A stretch of DNA of 64,000 nucleotides from an uncultured Lachnospiraceae bacterium (GTDB taxonomy: Bacteria > Bacillota > Clostridia > Lachnospirales > Lachnospiraceae): assembly GCA_910584965.1 (NCBI GenBank), contig CAJUDZ010000007.1:66938-130937 (forward strand), in the 5' to 3' direction. The notes beneath the pieces are model-generated. The model was not told the origin of the DNA, made no database searches, and saw nothing but the letters and a program-made list of their open reading frames with translations. Positions 44,285 to 52,272 of this stretch are shown here, one piece after another. Numbering within the stretch: the first letter of the stretch is position 1; every line of letters begins with the position of its first letter. The translations under genes and the position numbers were made by a program.

Positions 44285-46108
44285 ATGCAGGCAGTCATTT
44301 TGGCAGCAGGAATGGGAAAAAGGTTAAAGGATCTGACCAGAGACCATACAAAATGTATGGTGAAAGTAAATAACGTAACGCTCATTGACAGAATGCTTCA
44401 TCAATTGGAGAAGCTTCATTTGTCCGGGATCGTGATCGTTGTGGGATATCAGGGTCAGAAGCTGATTGACTATATACAGACATTGGAAATCCAAACGCCG
44501 ATTACCTTTATTAACAATCCGGTTTATGATAAAACGAACAATATTTATTCACTGACGCTGGCAAAAGATTATCTTTGCAAAGAGGATACGCTTCTATTTG
44601 AGTCAGATCTTATTTTTGAGGATTCTGTCATAGAGGCATTAATTGATGACCCACGGGATACCCTTGCGCTTGTTGATAAGTATGAAAGCTGGATGGATGG
44701 TACTTGCGTAAAGATTGGAGAGGACGACAGCATTGAGGCGTTTGTTCCGGGAAAAAAGTTTAAATTCGATGAAATTAAAAATTATTATAAGACTGTTAAT
44801 ATCTATAAGTTCAGCAAACATTTTTCTGAAACATATTATGTTCCGTTTCTCATGGCGTATCAGACGGCTTTGGGAGAAAACGAGTATTATGAGCAGGTGC
44901 TCAGGGTTATAACGATGCTGGATAATCCGGAAATCAGAGCAAAACGCCTGAATGGGCAGCTATGGTATGAGATTGACGATATTCAGGACCTGGATATTGC
45001 GGCGTCCATGTTTACCGAGAATCAGGATGAGAAGCTTTCCCTTGTACAGGGACGTTATGGCGGATATTGGCGGTATCCTAATCTGGTAGATTTTTGCTAT
45101 CTCGTAAATCCTTATTTTCCACCGCAGAAACTGGTAGATGAAATTAAGACGAGCTTTGAAAAGCTGTTGATGCAGTATCCTTCCGGAATGAGAGTCAATG
45201 CGCTCCTTGCTGCCAAAAACTTTGGTATCGGTCAGAAAAATATTGTAGTGGGAAATGGGGCAGCTGAGCTGATCAAATCGCTGATGGAAAGACTGGAAGG
45301 AAGAATTGGGTTTATCAGGCCGACATTTGAGGAATATCCGAATCGCTGTAAACCGGAAAGCGTTGTTTCTTTTATGCCTGGAAATGAGGACTATAAGTAT
45401 AATGCGGAGGACTTAACAGGTTTTTTTGAAGATAAGGATATTCAAAGTCTGATTGTTGTTAATCCGGATAATCCGTCGGGAAACTATATTCCCAAAATTG
45501 AATTACTGAATCTGGTTGAATGGACAAAAAGGAAAAAAATTCGTCTGATTGTAGACGAATCCTTTGTCGATTTTGCGGATGAAGCAGAGCCCTCTTTCAT
45601 AGAGCAGGAAATTCTTGATTCGAATGAACATTTGTATGTGGTGAAAAGCATTTCCAAATCATATGGTGTGCCTGGTTTGCGTCTTGGCATTATGGCTTCC
45701 GGCGATACGGAAATGATTAAAAACCTGAAAAACGATGTCGCTATCTGGAATATCAATTCTTTTGCGGAGTTTTACATGCAGATAGAGGAAAAATATCGGA
45801 ATGACTATGTGGAGGCTTTGAAGATGCTTCGCGCCGAACGCGCGTATTTTCAAGAAGAATTGAATGGTATACCAAACATCCGTGTCATTCCTTCTCAGGC
45901 AAATTATGTTATGGTGAAATTGACAAATGATATGACGGCCAGACATCTGACCCAAAATATGCTTGTGAAGCATAATTTGTTTGTAAAGGATTTATCGGGA
46001 AAAGTTTCAGGCGGACAATATCTGAGGCTGGCAGTAAGAAAAAAAGAAGATAATGATAAATTAATAGAAGCATTAAAGGAAGAGTTGATAGAAAGGAACA
46101 GAGCATAG
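44285..46108 (+). CDS. Bifunctional LicC-like nucleotidyltransferase/PLP aminotransferase-fold enzyme
   Basis: The protein has 607 residues. Residues 1-235 match LicC-type cytidylyltransferases (AVILAAGMGKRL, HTKCMVKVNNVTLIDR, NNIYSLTLAKDYL with the following ESD). Residues 255-605 are a class I/HisC-CobD-like PLP enzyme: VVNPDNPSGNY, VDESFVDFADE, and Lys458 in SISKSYGVPGLRLG. PntC is a known fusion of a cytidylyltransferase with a transaminase, but its PLP half is class V-like. Here the CobD-like half could make an amino-alcohol phosphate from a phospho-amino acid, which the LicC half would activate as the CDP ester for LicD. That is inference. ATG 44285 is preferred to GTG 44276. Confidence 0.8.
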   Translation: MQAVILAAGMGKRLKDLTRDHTKCMVKVNNVTLIDRMLHQLEKLHLSGIVIVVGYQGQKLIDYIQTLEIQTPITFINNPVYDKTNNIYSLTLAKDYLCKEDTLLFESDLIFEDSVIEALIDDPRDTLALVDKYESWMDGTCVKIGEDDSIEAFVPGKKFKFDEIKNYYKTVNIYKFSKHFSETYYVPFLMAYQTALGENEYYEQVLRVITMLDNPEIRAKRLNGQLWYEIDDIQDLDIAASMFTENQDEKLSLVQGRYGGYWRYPNLVDFCYLVNPYFPPQKLVDEIKTSFEKLLMQYPSGMRVNALLAAKNFGIGQKNIVVGNGAAELIKSLMERLEGRIGFIRPTFEEYPNRCKPESVVSFMPGNEDYKYNAEDLTGFFEDKDIQSLIVVNPDNPSGNYIPKIELLNLVEWTKRKKIRLIVDESFVDFADEAEPSFIEQEILDSNEHLYVVKSISKSYGVPGLRLGIMASGDTEMIKNLKNDVAIWNINSFAEFYMQIEEKYRNDYVEALKMLRAERAYFQEELNGIPNIRVIPSQANYVMVKLTNDMTARHLTQNMLVKHNLFVKDLSGKVSGGQYLRLAVRKKEDNDKLIEALKEELIERNRA

Positions 46109-46110
46109 CA

Positions 46111-47067
46111 ATGAAACTGGTTACATATGAGGATATACGCAAATTGAATATTGCTCCTGGAGATTGTTATCAATGGGTCAGCGAGATGATAGCAGATAAG
46201 AAGAGTGTGGATTTACCGGCGAAAATCAGTATGAAACCTTTTGATGGTGTCTTTTGCAATGTTATGCCCTGTATTATTTCCAATTCGGTTCTTGGACGTA
46301 TAGGAGGAGTAAAAATCGTTACCAGGTACCCGGAACGTATCCCGAGTCTGGACAGTAAACTTTTGCTCTTTGATGCGGATTCGGGAGAATTTCTGGCGCT
46401 GATGGATGCTAACTGGATTACGGCAATGCGAACCGGTGCGGTTGCAGCGCATTCCATTATGCTATTTGGGAAAAAGAATTTTTCAGAAATCGGAATGCTG
46501 GGACTGGGGAATACGGCCAGAGCGGCATTACTGGTTTTGACAGATGTGATCGCGGACAGAGAGGTAAAGATTAAACTGTTAAAATATAAAGGACAGGAAG
46601 AAGCGTTTGCACAAAGATTTTCAGGTTATCCGAACCTTCAATTTACTTATGTGGAAGATAGCGGGAAATTGGTAAGAGGGTCTGAGGTAATTATTTCAGC
46701 GGCCACATATTTTGAGCAGGATATTTGTTCTGATGACTGTTTTGATGAAGGGATATTGGTGGTTCCGATTCATACACGTGGATTTTCCAATTGCGATCTG
46801 TTTTTTGACAAAGTATATGCAGACGATTATAGTCACGTAAAACATTTTAAAAATTTCAGTAAATTCAGATCTTTTGCAGAAGTAAGCGATGTGGTTGCCG
46901 GTAATGCTGTCGGCAGGGAAAATGATAAAGAACGGATTTTAGCGTATAATATTGGAGTTTCCATGCACGATATTAATTTTGCGGCACATATCTATCAGCT
47001 TTTAAAAGATGAGAGCGGAATGATAGATATTGACATGAAGGAACCGGTGAATAAGTTTTGGATTTAG
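46111..47067 (+). CDS. Ornithine cyclodeaminase/mu-crystallin family protein
   Basis: The 318-residue protein has the OCD/mu-crystallin layout. GVKIVTRYPERIPS near 68, ALMDANWITAMRTGAVAAHS near 97-116 and the NAD loop MLGLGNTARAALL near 129 are visible. Members deaminate ornithine to proline or act as imine reductases and alanine dehydrogenases. It lies 2 bp after the LicC-aminotransferase gene and is evidently part of the same unit, probably making or reducing an amino precursor. The classical ornithine-specific residues cannot be verified here. Confidence 0.8.
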   Translation: MKLVTYEDIRKLNIAPGDCYQWVSEMIADKKSVDLPAKISMKPFDGVFCNVMPCIISNSVLGRIGGVKIVTRYPERIPSLDSKLLLFDADSGEFLALMDANWITAMRTGAVAAHSIMLFGKKNFSEIGMLGLGNTARAALLVLTDVIADREVKIKLLKYKGQEEAFAQRFSGYPNLQFTYVEDSGKLVRGSEVIISAATYFEQDICSDDCFDEGILVVPIHTRGFSNCDLFFDKVYADDYSHVKHFKNFSKFRSFAEVSDVVAGNAVGRENDKERILAYNIGVSMHDINFAAHIYQLLKDESGMIDIDMKEPVNKFWI

Positions 47068-47080
47068 CAAAGGAGAATCC

Positions 47081-48244
47081 ATGCGGACAGGAAATGACTG
47101 TTTTAAATTAAAGCGAAAGGTTTTGGGTACTCCAGCCTCCCCCTTCTGCATCTACGGCGCCGGCATTGTCGCCACCGGCCTCTATACCGCCATGAAATCC
47201 CTGTACCGGAAAACCCCCCTTTTCTTTCTGGTATCGGATCCGGCAGAAGGAAAACAGGATGAGAATCCGCCGGAAATCGACGGGATTCCCGTAAAAAGGC
47301 TGTCCGACTGGCGGCAGGAACTGCGGACACAGGACTTTCCGCTGTATTACCTGGTGGCGGCTCCGGAGACGCATCATGCGGCAATCACCGCGTCTTTACA
47401 TACTTTGCAGATAGAGGATTCCCGCATTGTTCTGTTTACCGGAGAGCTGGAAAACAGGTTTCTGGAAGCCTACTACGGCAGCCGGCCGGATTGCCGTACG
47501 GTAGAGCGGCTGCTGGAAGACGGCGGGAAGCGGGCACAAGCCCCGGGGATATATCCTGAAGTATTCCAAGCCAAATGTCATGTGGACCGTCCTTTGCAGA
47601 ATCCGGTTCAGGCACCGCTTTATGTGGTGCCGATTCAGGTTGGGGCCGCGCTTACGGAGCAGATCGTTTCCGGTCTCCGGGATGATACGGGAGAAAATAT
47701 CTCCTGCAAAAACCGCAATTACTGTGAACTGACAGCGGCTTATTACGCATGGAAGAACAGCGATGCCGCTTATAAAGGATTATGCCATTACCGGCGCATT
47801 TTTGACATCACGGACGAACAGATGCGGTCTTTATTGGTAATACCGGAGGAATGGGATGTGATACTTCCTTATCCGTCCGTGCATTATCCAAATATCTCCG
47901 CACAGCATCTTCGCTATATCAAAGAAGCGGATTGGAAAGCGATGCTGCGGGCGCTGGAAGAGACTGCGCCCGATTATGACCGGGCATACCGGCAGATGGT
48001 TGAAAACGGGGAACAGCATTTTTTTAATTTCAATATGCTGATTGCGAAAGCGGAAGTGTTTGACGACTATTGCGATTTTCTGTTTTCCGTTCTGAGCCGT
48101 GCGGAAGAACTTACGACGCCTGAAGGCCGGGAGCGGGCAGATCGTTTCGCAGGGTATATGGGAGAAAATCTGACGACGCTTTATTTTCAGAAAAATAAAG
48201 ATAAATTAAAAATTGTATACGCGGGAAAAAGGTGGCTGACGTAA
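47081..48244 (+). CDS. DUF4422 glycosyltransferase with N-terminal Rossmann-like module
   Basis: The protein has 387 residues. Residues 20-130 form the shared module (PFCIYGAGIVATGLYTAM). The C-terminal part is a DUF4422 domain, with NRNYCELTAAYYAWKNS and YKGLCHYRRIF near 213-245 and HFFNFNMLIAKAEVFDDYC near 310. DUF4422 proteins are glycosyltransferases of surface-glycan clusters. Within the first 50 bases the DNA changes from AT-rich to distinctly GC-richer, so this gene marks the right compositional boundary of the island. Confidence 0.82.
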   Translation: MRTGNDCFKLKRKVLGTPASPFCIYGAGIVATGLYTAMKSLYRKTPLFFLVSDPAEGKQDENPPEIDGIPVKRLSDWRQELRTQDFPLYYLVAAPETHHAAITASLHTLQIEDSRIVLFTGELENRFLEAYYGSRPDCRTVERLLEDGGKRAQAPGIYPEVFQAKCHVDRPLQNPVQAPLYVVPIQVGAALTEQIVSGLRDDTGENISCKNRNYCELTAAYYAWKNSDAAYKGLCHYRRIFDITDEQMRSLLVIPEEWDVILPYPSVHYPNISAQHLRYIKEADWKAMLRALEETAPDYDRAYRQMVENGEQHFFNFNMLIAKAEVFDDYCDFLFSVLSRAEELTTPEGRERADRFAGYMGENLTTLYFQKNKDKLKIVYAGKRWLT

Positions 48245-48273
48245 TTGGAAAGTAAACGGAATAAAGGAAAGGT

Positions 48274-49365
48274 GTGGCAATCGGAATGACGCAGGTAAAT
48301 CAAAGGAATGATCAATACGCATATGAGGGAAATGCGGCAATGCAGACGGCAGAGACCGTATTGTCCCTGTCTCCGCTCTCCGGTAAGACAATTCTTCTGA
48401 CCGGTGCCACAGGCATGATCGGAAAAAGTATGATCGATGTGCTGATGCGGTACAATCGGGCACATGCGGACGTAGAACCCATCCGCGTCATCGCGCTGAG
48501 CAGGAACAGATCGGGCGCGGAGAAACGGCTTGCCGAATATTGGGACGAAGAATCTTTCCGGTATATAGCCTGTGACGTAAACCGGGAAATCCCGGAGTGC
48601 GGACAGGTGAATTATGTGATACACGCGGCGAGCAATACGCATCCGTTACAGTATTCCCAGGATTCCATCGGAACGATTACGGCCAATGTCATCGGGACAA
48701 AAAATCTGCTGGATTATGCGGTCGCGCATAAAACGGAGCGGTTTTGCTTTGTTTCCTCGGTAGAAGTTTACGGGGAAAACCGGGGCGATGCGGACAGGTT
48801 CAGGGAAGACTATCTTGGATATCTGAACTGCAATACGCTGCGGGCGGGATATCCGGAGAGCAAGCGGGTGGGAGAAACGCTGTGCAATGCTTACGGACAG
48901 ACGCACCAACTTGACTTTGTCATTCCCAGGCTGAGCCGGGTTTACGGGCCGACGATGCTTCCTTCGGATTCCAAAGCGATCGCGCAGTTCATTAAGAAGG
49001 CGGCGGCCGGAGAGGATATTATTTTAAAAAGCGCGGGCACGCAGTTGTATTCCTATACTTATGCGCCGGATGCGGCGATGGGCATTCTGACGGTATTGCT
49101 GAAAGGGAAAAGCGGCGAAGCCTATAATATTTCGGATTTGAAATCGGAAGTGACCCTGCGGCAGATTACGGAATGGCTGGCAGAAGACAATGGGGTGAAA
49201 GTCACGTTTGAGGTGCCGGATGCGGTCGAGCAGGCCGGATATTCGACTGCGACGAGAGCGCTTCTGGATACGGAAAAAATAGAGGGACTCGGCTGGAAGC
49301 CGCAGACACACATGCGCAAAGGGCTTGCGGAAACGGTGCGGAGCCTGCGGGACGGGGAATCCTGA
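48274..49365 (+). CDS. NAD-dependent epimerase/dehydratase
   Basis: The 363-residue extended SDR enzyme has ILLTGATGMIGKSMID near 40-55 as the NAD loop. VSSVEVYGENRGD supplies the catalytic Ser, and YPESKRVGETL near 195 the Tyr-x3-Lys. IPRLSRVYGPTM follows. The N-terminal 35 residues precede the fold, so translation might begin later. GTG 48274 is five bases after AAGGA, ATG 48286 thirteen. It is the last plus-strand gene of the island and converges on the minus-strand GT2-TPR gene 23 bp away. The substrate sugar is unknown. Confidence 0.8.
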   Translation: MAIGMTQVNQRNDQYAYEGNAAMQTAETVLSLSPLSGKTILLTGATGMIGKSMIDVLMRYNRAHADVEPIRVIALSRNRSGAEKRLAEYWDEESFRYIACDVNREIPECGQVNYVIHAASNTHPLQYSQDSIGTITANVIGTKNLLDYAVAHKTERFCFVSSVEVYGENRGDADRFREDYLGYLNCNTLRAGYPESKRVGETLCNAYGQTHQLDFVIPRLSRVYGPTMLPSDSKAIAQFIKKAAAGEDIILKSAGTQLYSYTYAPDAAMGILTVLLKGKSGEAYNISDLKSEVTLRQITEWLAEDNGVKVTFEVPDAVEQAGYSTATRALLDTEKIEGLGWKPQTHMRKGLAETVRSLRDGES

Positions 49366-49388
49366 CGGAGCGTATGACGGGATGGAAA

Positions 49389-50540
49389 TTACAACAGTTC
49401 CCGCAGTCTGCTTTGCGCCATCCCGAATCCGCCGCATTTCTTATAATATTTCCTGGCCTCATCCGCATGTCCGGTGCACTCATATATGACGCCGATATTA
49501 TAGAAAGCGCGGTAACTGTTAATGCCTTCCACAGAAAACTGTTCCATAGTGGTACACTTTTCGAACGCTTCGATGGCTTCTGCGAACAGGCCGTTGTTCA
49601 TGTAGATCAGGCCCATCAGAAAGACGAAATCGGCCCGGACGGCAAAGACTTCATAAATATTCTCAAGTCCCAGGGCCTCTTCGAAACGTTTCATATCTAA
49701 CAGGCAGTATCCGTAGGATTCCACCATATTCTGAACATAATCCTGAGAGGGTTCCAAATCCATGGAAAGTCCCAGATAAAACCATTCATAAGCTTTCTCA
49801 TAGTCTTTGAGCTTCATGCAGCTTTGTCCGAGCTGGTAATAGAGATAAGCGTCGGGACCGGCGGATTTAAGCTCCTGTTCCAGCAGGGCAATGTTCCGGC
49901 GGGATTTTGACTGCATTTCTTCTTCGGAGGTATCATAACCGACATGGAGAACGCTGATCGGAACGTTTACAGCCGGCATGGCCGGCGATCTGTCAGGGAT
50001 GTCAGGGGTATCGGCTGATATCGGTACATTGGCGCACGGGCCGGAAACGGCCTCGGAATTGTATGCGTCTTCCGCGTTCGTACAGGCCGGTTTCGGCGTC
50101 ACCTGCTCATGGATTTTCCCCGTAAAATGATAGCAGTTCCGGTTGAAAAAGCGGCAGAGCCGCACGTGTTCGAAGCTGACCAGCCCGTCCTGCCTGAAGC
50201 GGTTGCGCAGCAGGATGCGGCCGGCTTTTTGGGGATGCCGTTCCATCAGTGCGGAAAGTTTCTTTATGTCGATGCTTTCCAGATATTCGTCGCAGTCGAT
50301 GCTGAGAATCCAGTCATTGGAAGCTTTGCTGACCGCATAGTTTTTAGCGGCGCTGAAATCATCGCACCAGTCGAAGTGATAGATCTGATCGGTATATCCG
50401 GCCGCGAGGGTCAGGGTATTGTCGGTGGAGCCCGTATCGACCAAAACTATCTCACAATGGTAGGGTTTCAGGGCTTTCAGGCATTCTTCTATGTGGCGTT
50501 CTTCATTTCTGGCAATGATACAAACGGATATCGGCAGCAT
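49389..50540 (-). CDS. GT2 glycosyltransferase with C-terminal TPR repeats (paralogue 4, with insertion)
   Basis: The 383-residue protein belongs to the same group as the genes at 2.4-5.7 kb: VDTGSTD at 34-40, FSAAKN at 62-67, IDCDE at 81-85 and KIHEQVTP at 142-149. Between this motif and HVGYD near 199 it carries about 40 additional residues rich in Pro, Ala and Asp, absent from its paralogues. TPR helices follow (AYLYYQLGQSCMKLKDYEKA). Otherwise intact. Its role is presumably that of the other copies; the insertion may alter acceptor choice. Confidence 0.85.
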   Translation of the reverse strand: MLPISVCIIARNEERHIEECLKALKPYHCEIVLVDTGSTDNTLTLAAGYTDQIYHFDWCDDFSAAKNYAVSKASNDWILSIDCDEYLESIDIKKLSALMERHPQKAGRILLRNRFRQDGLVSFEHVRLCRFFNRNCYHFTGKIHEQVTPKPACTNAEDAYNSEAVSGPCANVPISADTPDIPDRSPAMPAVNVPISVLHVGYDTSEEEMQSKSRRNIALLEQELKSAGPDAYLYYQLGQSCMKLKDYEKAYEWFYLGLSMDLEPSQDYVQNMVESYGYCLLDMKRFEEALGLENIYEVFAVRADFVFLMGLIYMNNGLFAEAIEAFEKCTTMEQFSVEGINSYRAFYNIGVIYECTGHADEARKYYKKCGGFGMAQSRLRELL

Positions 50541-50580
50541 TGTTTTGATTTTTCCAATCTTGGCAAGGCACAGTGACGGG

Positions 50581-51639
50581 TTACAGTTCTTCTAATTTCT
50601 TCAGGGCGTTGTTGTAGTCGCCGCATTTTTGGTAGTATTCTTTTGCCTTTTCTTTATCGCCCATCGTTTCATAAATGGAACCGATATTGTAGTAGGCGCG
50701 GTAGCTGTTGACGCCCTTACGGGAGTAAGAAGTCAGGGCAGCGGCCTTTGTAAATTCGCGGATTGCGTTTTCCCACATATTTTTTTTCATGTAAATGACG
50801 CCCATCATATAGACGAAATCGGCATGATGGGAAAACTGCTCGTATTTGTCTTCTAAGGTCATTGCGAGATCGTATTTGGCAAGTTCGATCAGGCAGTAGC
50901 CGTAGGTTTCGGTCATGCTCTGGACAAAGGCGGAATTGGGATCCGCGTTGAGATCCAGTCCAAGTTTATGGTAATAGGCGGCTTTTTCCAGATCGTTAAG
51001 GGAAATGTAATTCTGGCCGAGCTGGAAATAGATATAGGGATTCGGCCCTTTCAGTTCCAGATCGTGCAGCAGCATTTCCAGATTACGGGTGGCGCGCAGC
51101 CGTTTATCCGATTCTGTTACATAGCCTTCATGGTAAAAAGTCAGGGGAATCGGAAAGGTATCCGGTTCTTTTCCGTCAAGCGTCGTAACCTGTTCATGGA
51201 CGATGCCTTCATAGTGGCAGTATTTCCGGTTAAAAAGTCTTCCGATGCGTTCGGACATGACGGAACGGACACCCTGTAAGGTGTATGGATTGTTGCGTAC
51301 AATCATGCCGACGGCGTGAAGATGGTCTTCCAGCGTTTCCTGAATGTCCGCGAGATTGATATTTTCCAGATATTCGTCACAGTCGATGACAAGAACCCAG
51401 TCGTTTGAGGCCTGGGAGACGGAGAAATTTCTGGCGGCGCTGAAATCGTCGCACCAGTCAAAATGAAAAACTTTATCGGTATATTTTTGTGCGGTCTCCA
51501 CAGTCCGGTCAACGGAACCGGTATCGACAACGATAATTTCAAATTTACAGGGGCGCAGCCTCTTTAAACATTCCTCGATATGGATATCTTCGTTCTTCGC
51601 GATCATGCAGACAGATACGGGTAACATGGTAGTCATCAT
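50581..51639 (-). CDS. GT2 glycosyltransferase with C-terminal TPR repeats (paralogue 5)
   Basis: This 352-residue paralogue has VVDTGSVD at 37-44, DFSAARN at 65-71, DCDE at 86-89 and IVHEQVTT near 147. The TPR part begins with NPYIYFQLGQNYISLNDLEKA. Several ATGs lie close together (51639, 51636, 51627); the last matches the paralogues' N-terminus, while the first two are nearer to the AAAGG site. It is upstream of paralogue 4 by 40 bp. The pair lies on the right of the island as the other three do on the left. Confidence 0.85.
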   Translation of the reverse strand: MMTTMLPVSVCMIAKNEDIHIEECLKRLRPCKFEIIVVDTGSVDRTVETAQKYTDKVFHFDWCDDFSAARNFSVSQASNDWVLVIDCDEYLENINLADIQETLEDHLHAVGMIVRNNPYTLQGVRSVMSERIGRLFNRKYCHYEGIVHEQVTTLDGKEPDTFPIPLTFYHEGYVTESDKRLRATRNLEMLLHDLELKGPNPYIYFQLGQNYISLNDLEKAAYYHKLGLDLNADPNSAFVQSMTETYGYCLIELAKYDLAMTLEDKYEQFSHHADFVYMMGVIYMKKNMWENAIREFTKAAALTSYSRKGVNSYRAYYNIGSIYETMGDKEKAKEYYQKCGDYNNALKKLEEL

Positions 51640-51791
51640 GCCTTTCTTTTGCTGGTATTAAAAATCTTATATGAGACCATTTTATCATGTTCTGAGGATT
51701 CCGCAACCTTTAAATTCCCCTAATTTTTCCATGTTTTTTCTATGCTTTTTGCCCAATAAAAGAGGTGGATTTTTTGCTATTTTAACCAAAG

Positions 51792-51807
51792 TAACGAAAT
51801 TTCGTTA
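51792..51807. promoter_or_regulatory. Perfect 16-bp palindrome, probable operator
   Basis: TAACGAAATTTCGTTA is perfectly self-complementary and lies in the divergent gap between the GT2-TPR pair and the HTH-glf genes, 123 bp before the HTH ORF. Its position upstream of a weak promoter-like pair suggests a regulator site, perhaps for the HTH protein itself. Confidence 0.5.
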
Positions 51808-51831
51808 AAAGAATGGAATAAGTGGTTCCTT

Positions 51832-51859
51832 TTCACAGGCAGATGTGGTAAAGTATTTA
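51832..51859 (+). promoter_or_regulatory. Possible promoter of the HTH-glf operon
   Basis: TTCACA at 51832-51837 and TATTTA at 51854-51859 are 16 bases apart. Both depart from consensus at more than one position. The leader to the HTH start would be about 65 nt. Confidence 0.35.
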
Positions 51860-51930
51860 TAAGTCATGGGAGATAAGGGGGAATTATCTTCTCGGTGAGT
51901 ATAATGATTACTTTTAAGGAGGACTGGTTT

Positions 51931-52272
51931 ATGACCAAGGCAGAAATTTTAAAGACAGAGATTTTAACACAGTATAAGAGCGTAAGACAATTTGCAATTG
52001 AGATGGAAATTCCCTATTCTACGCTCGTAACGGCTCTTGACAGAGGCATCGAAGGAATGGCATACGGAACTGTTATCAGAATGTGTGACAAACTGAATCT
52101 GAACCCCGTAGATTTTTCCCCGCTTGATAAGAAAAGCCCGCTGGGCAGCAAGATTCTCGAAAACAGAGTCATGCAGTATTATATCAAGCTGAACAAGACC
52201 GGCAGAAAGAAAGCGCTGGAGCTGATGGAAGACTATGCACAGCTTGAGAAGTATCAGGCAGCGGAACAATGA
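51931..52272 (+). CDS. Small HTH (XRE-like) regulatory protein
   Basis: The 113-residue protein has an XRE-type helix-turn-helix: KSVRQFAIEMEIPYSTLVTA near 16-35 and GTVIRMCDKLNLNPVDF near 46-62. A short C-terminal helical tail follows. It has a strong AAGGAGG eight bases before ATG 51931. Its stop overlaps the glf start (ATGA), so the two are translated together. It may regulate its own operon through the palindrome at 51792, or have a role in polysaccharide control. The target is unknown. Confidence 0.75.
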   Translation: MTKAEILKTEILTQYKSVRQFAIEMEIPYSTLVTALDRGIEGMAYGTVIRMCDKLNLNPVDFSPLDKKSPLGSKILENRVMQYYIKLNKTGRKKALELMEDYAQLEKYQAAEQ

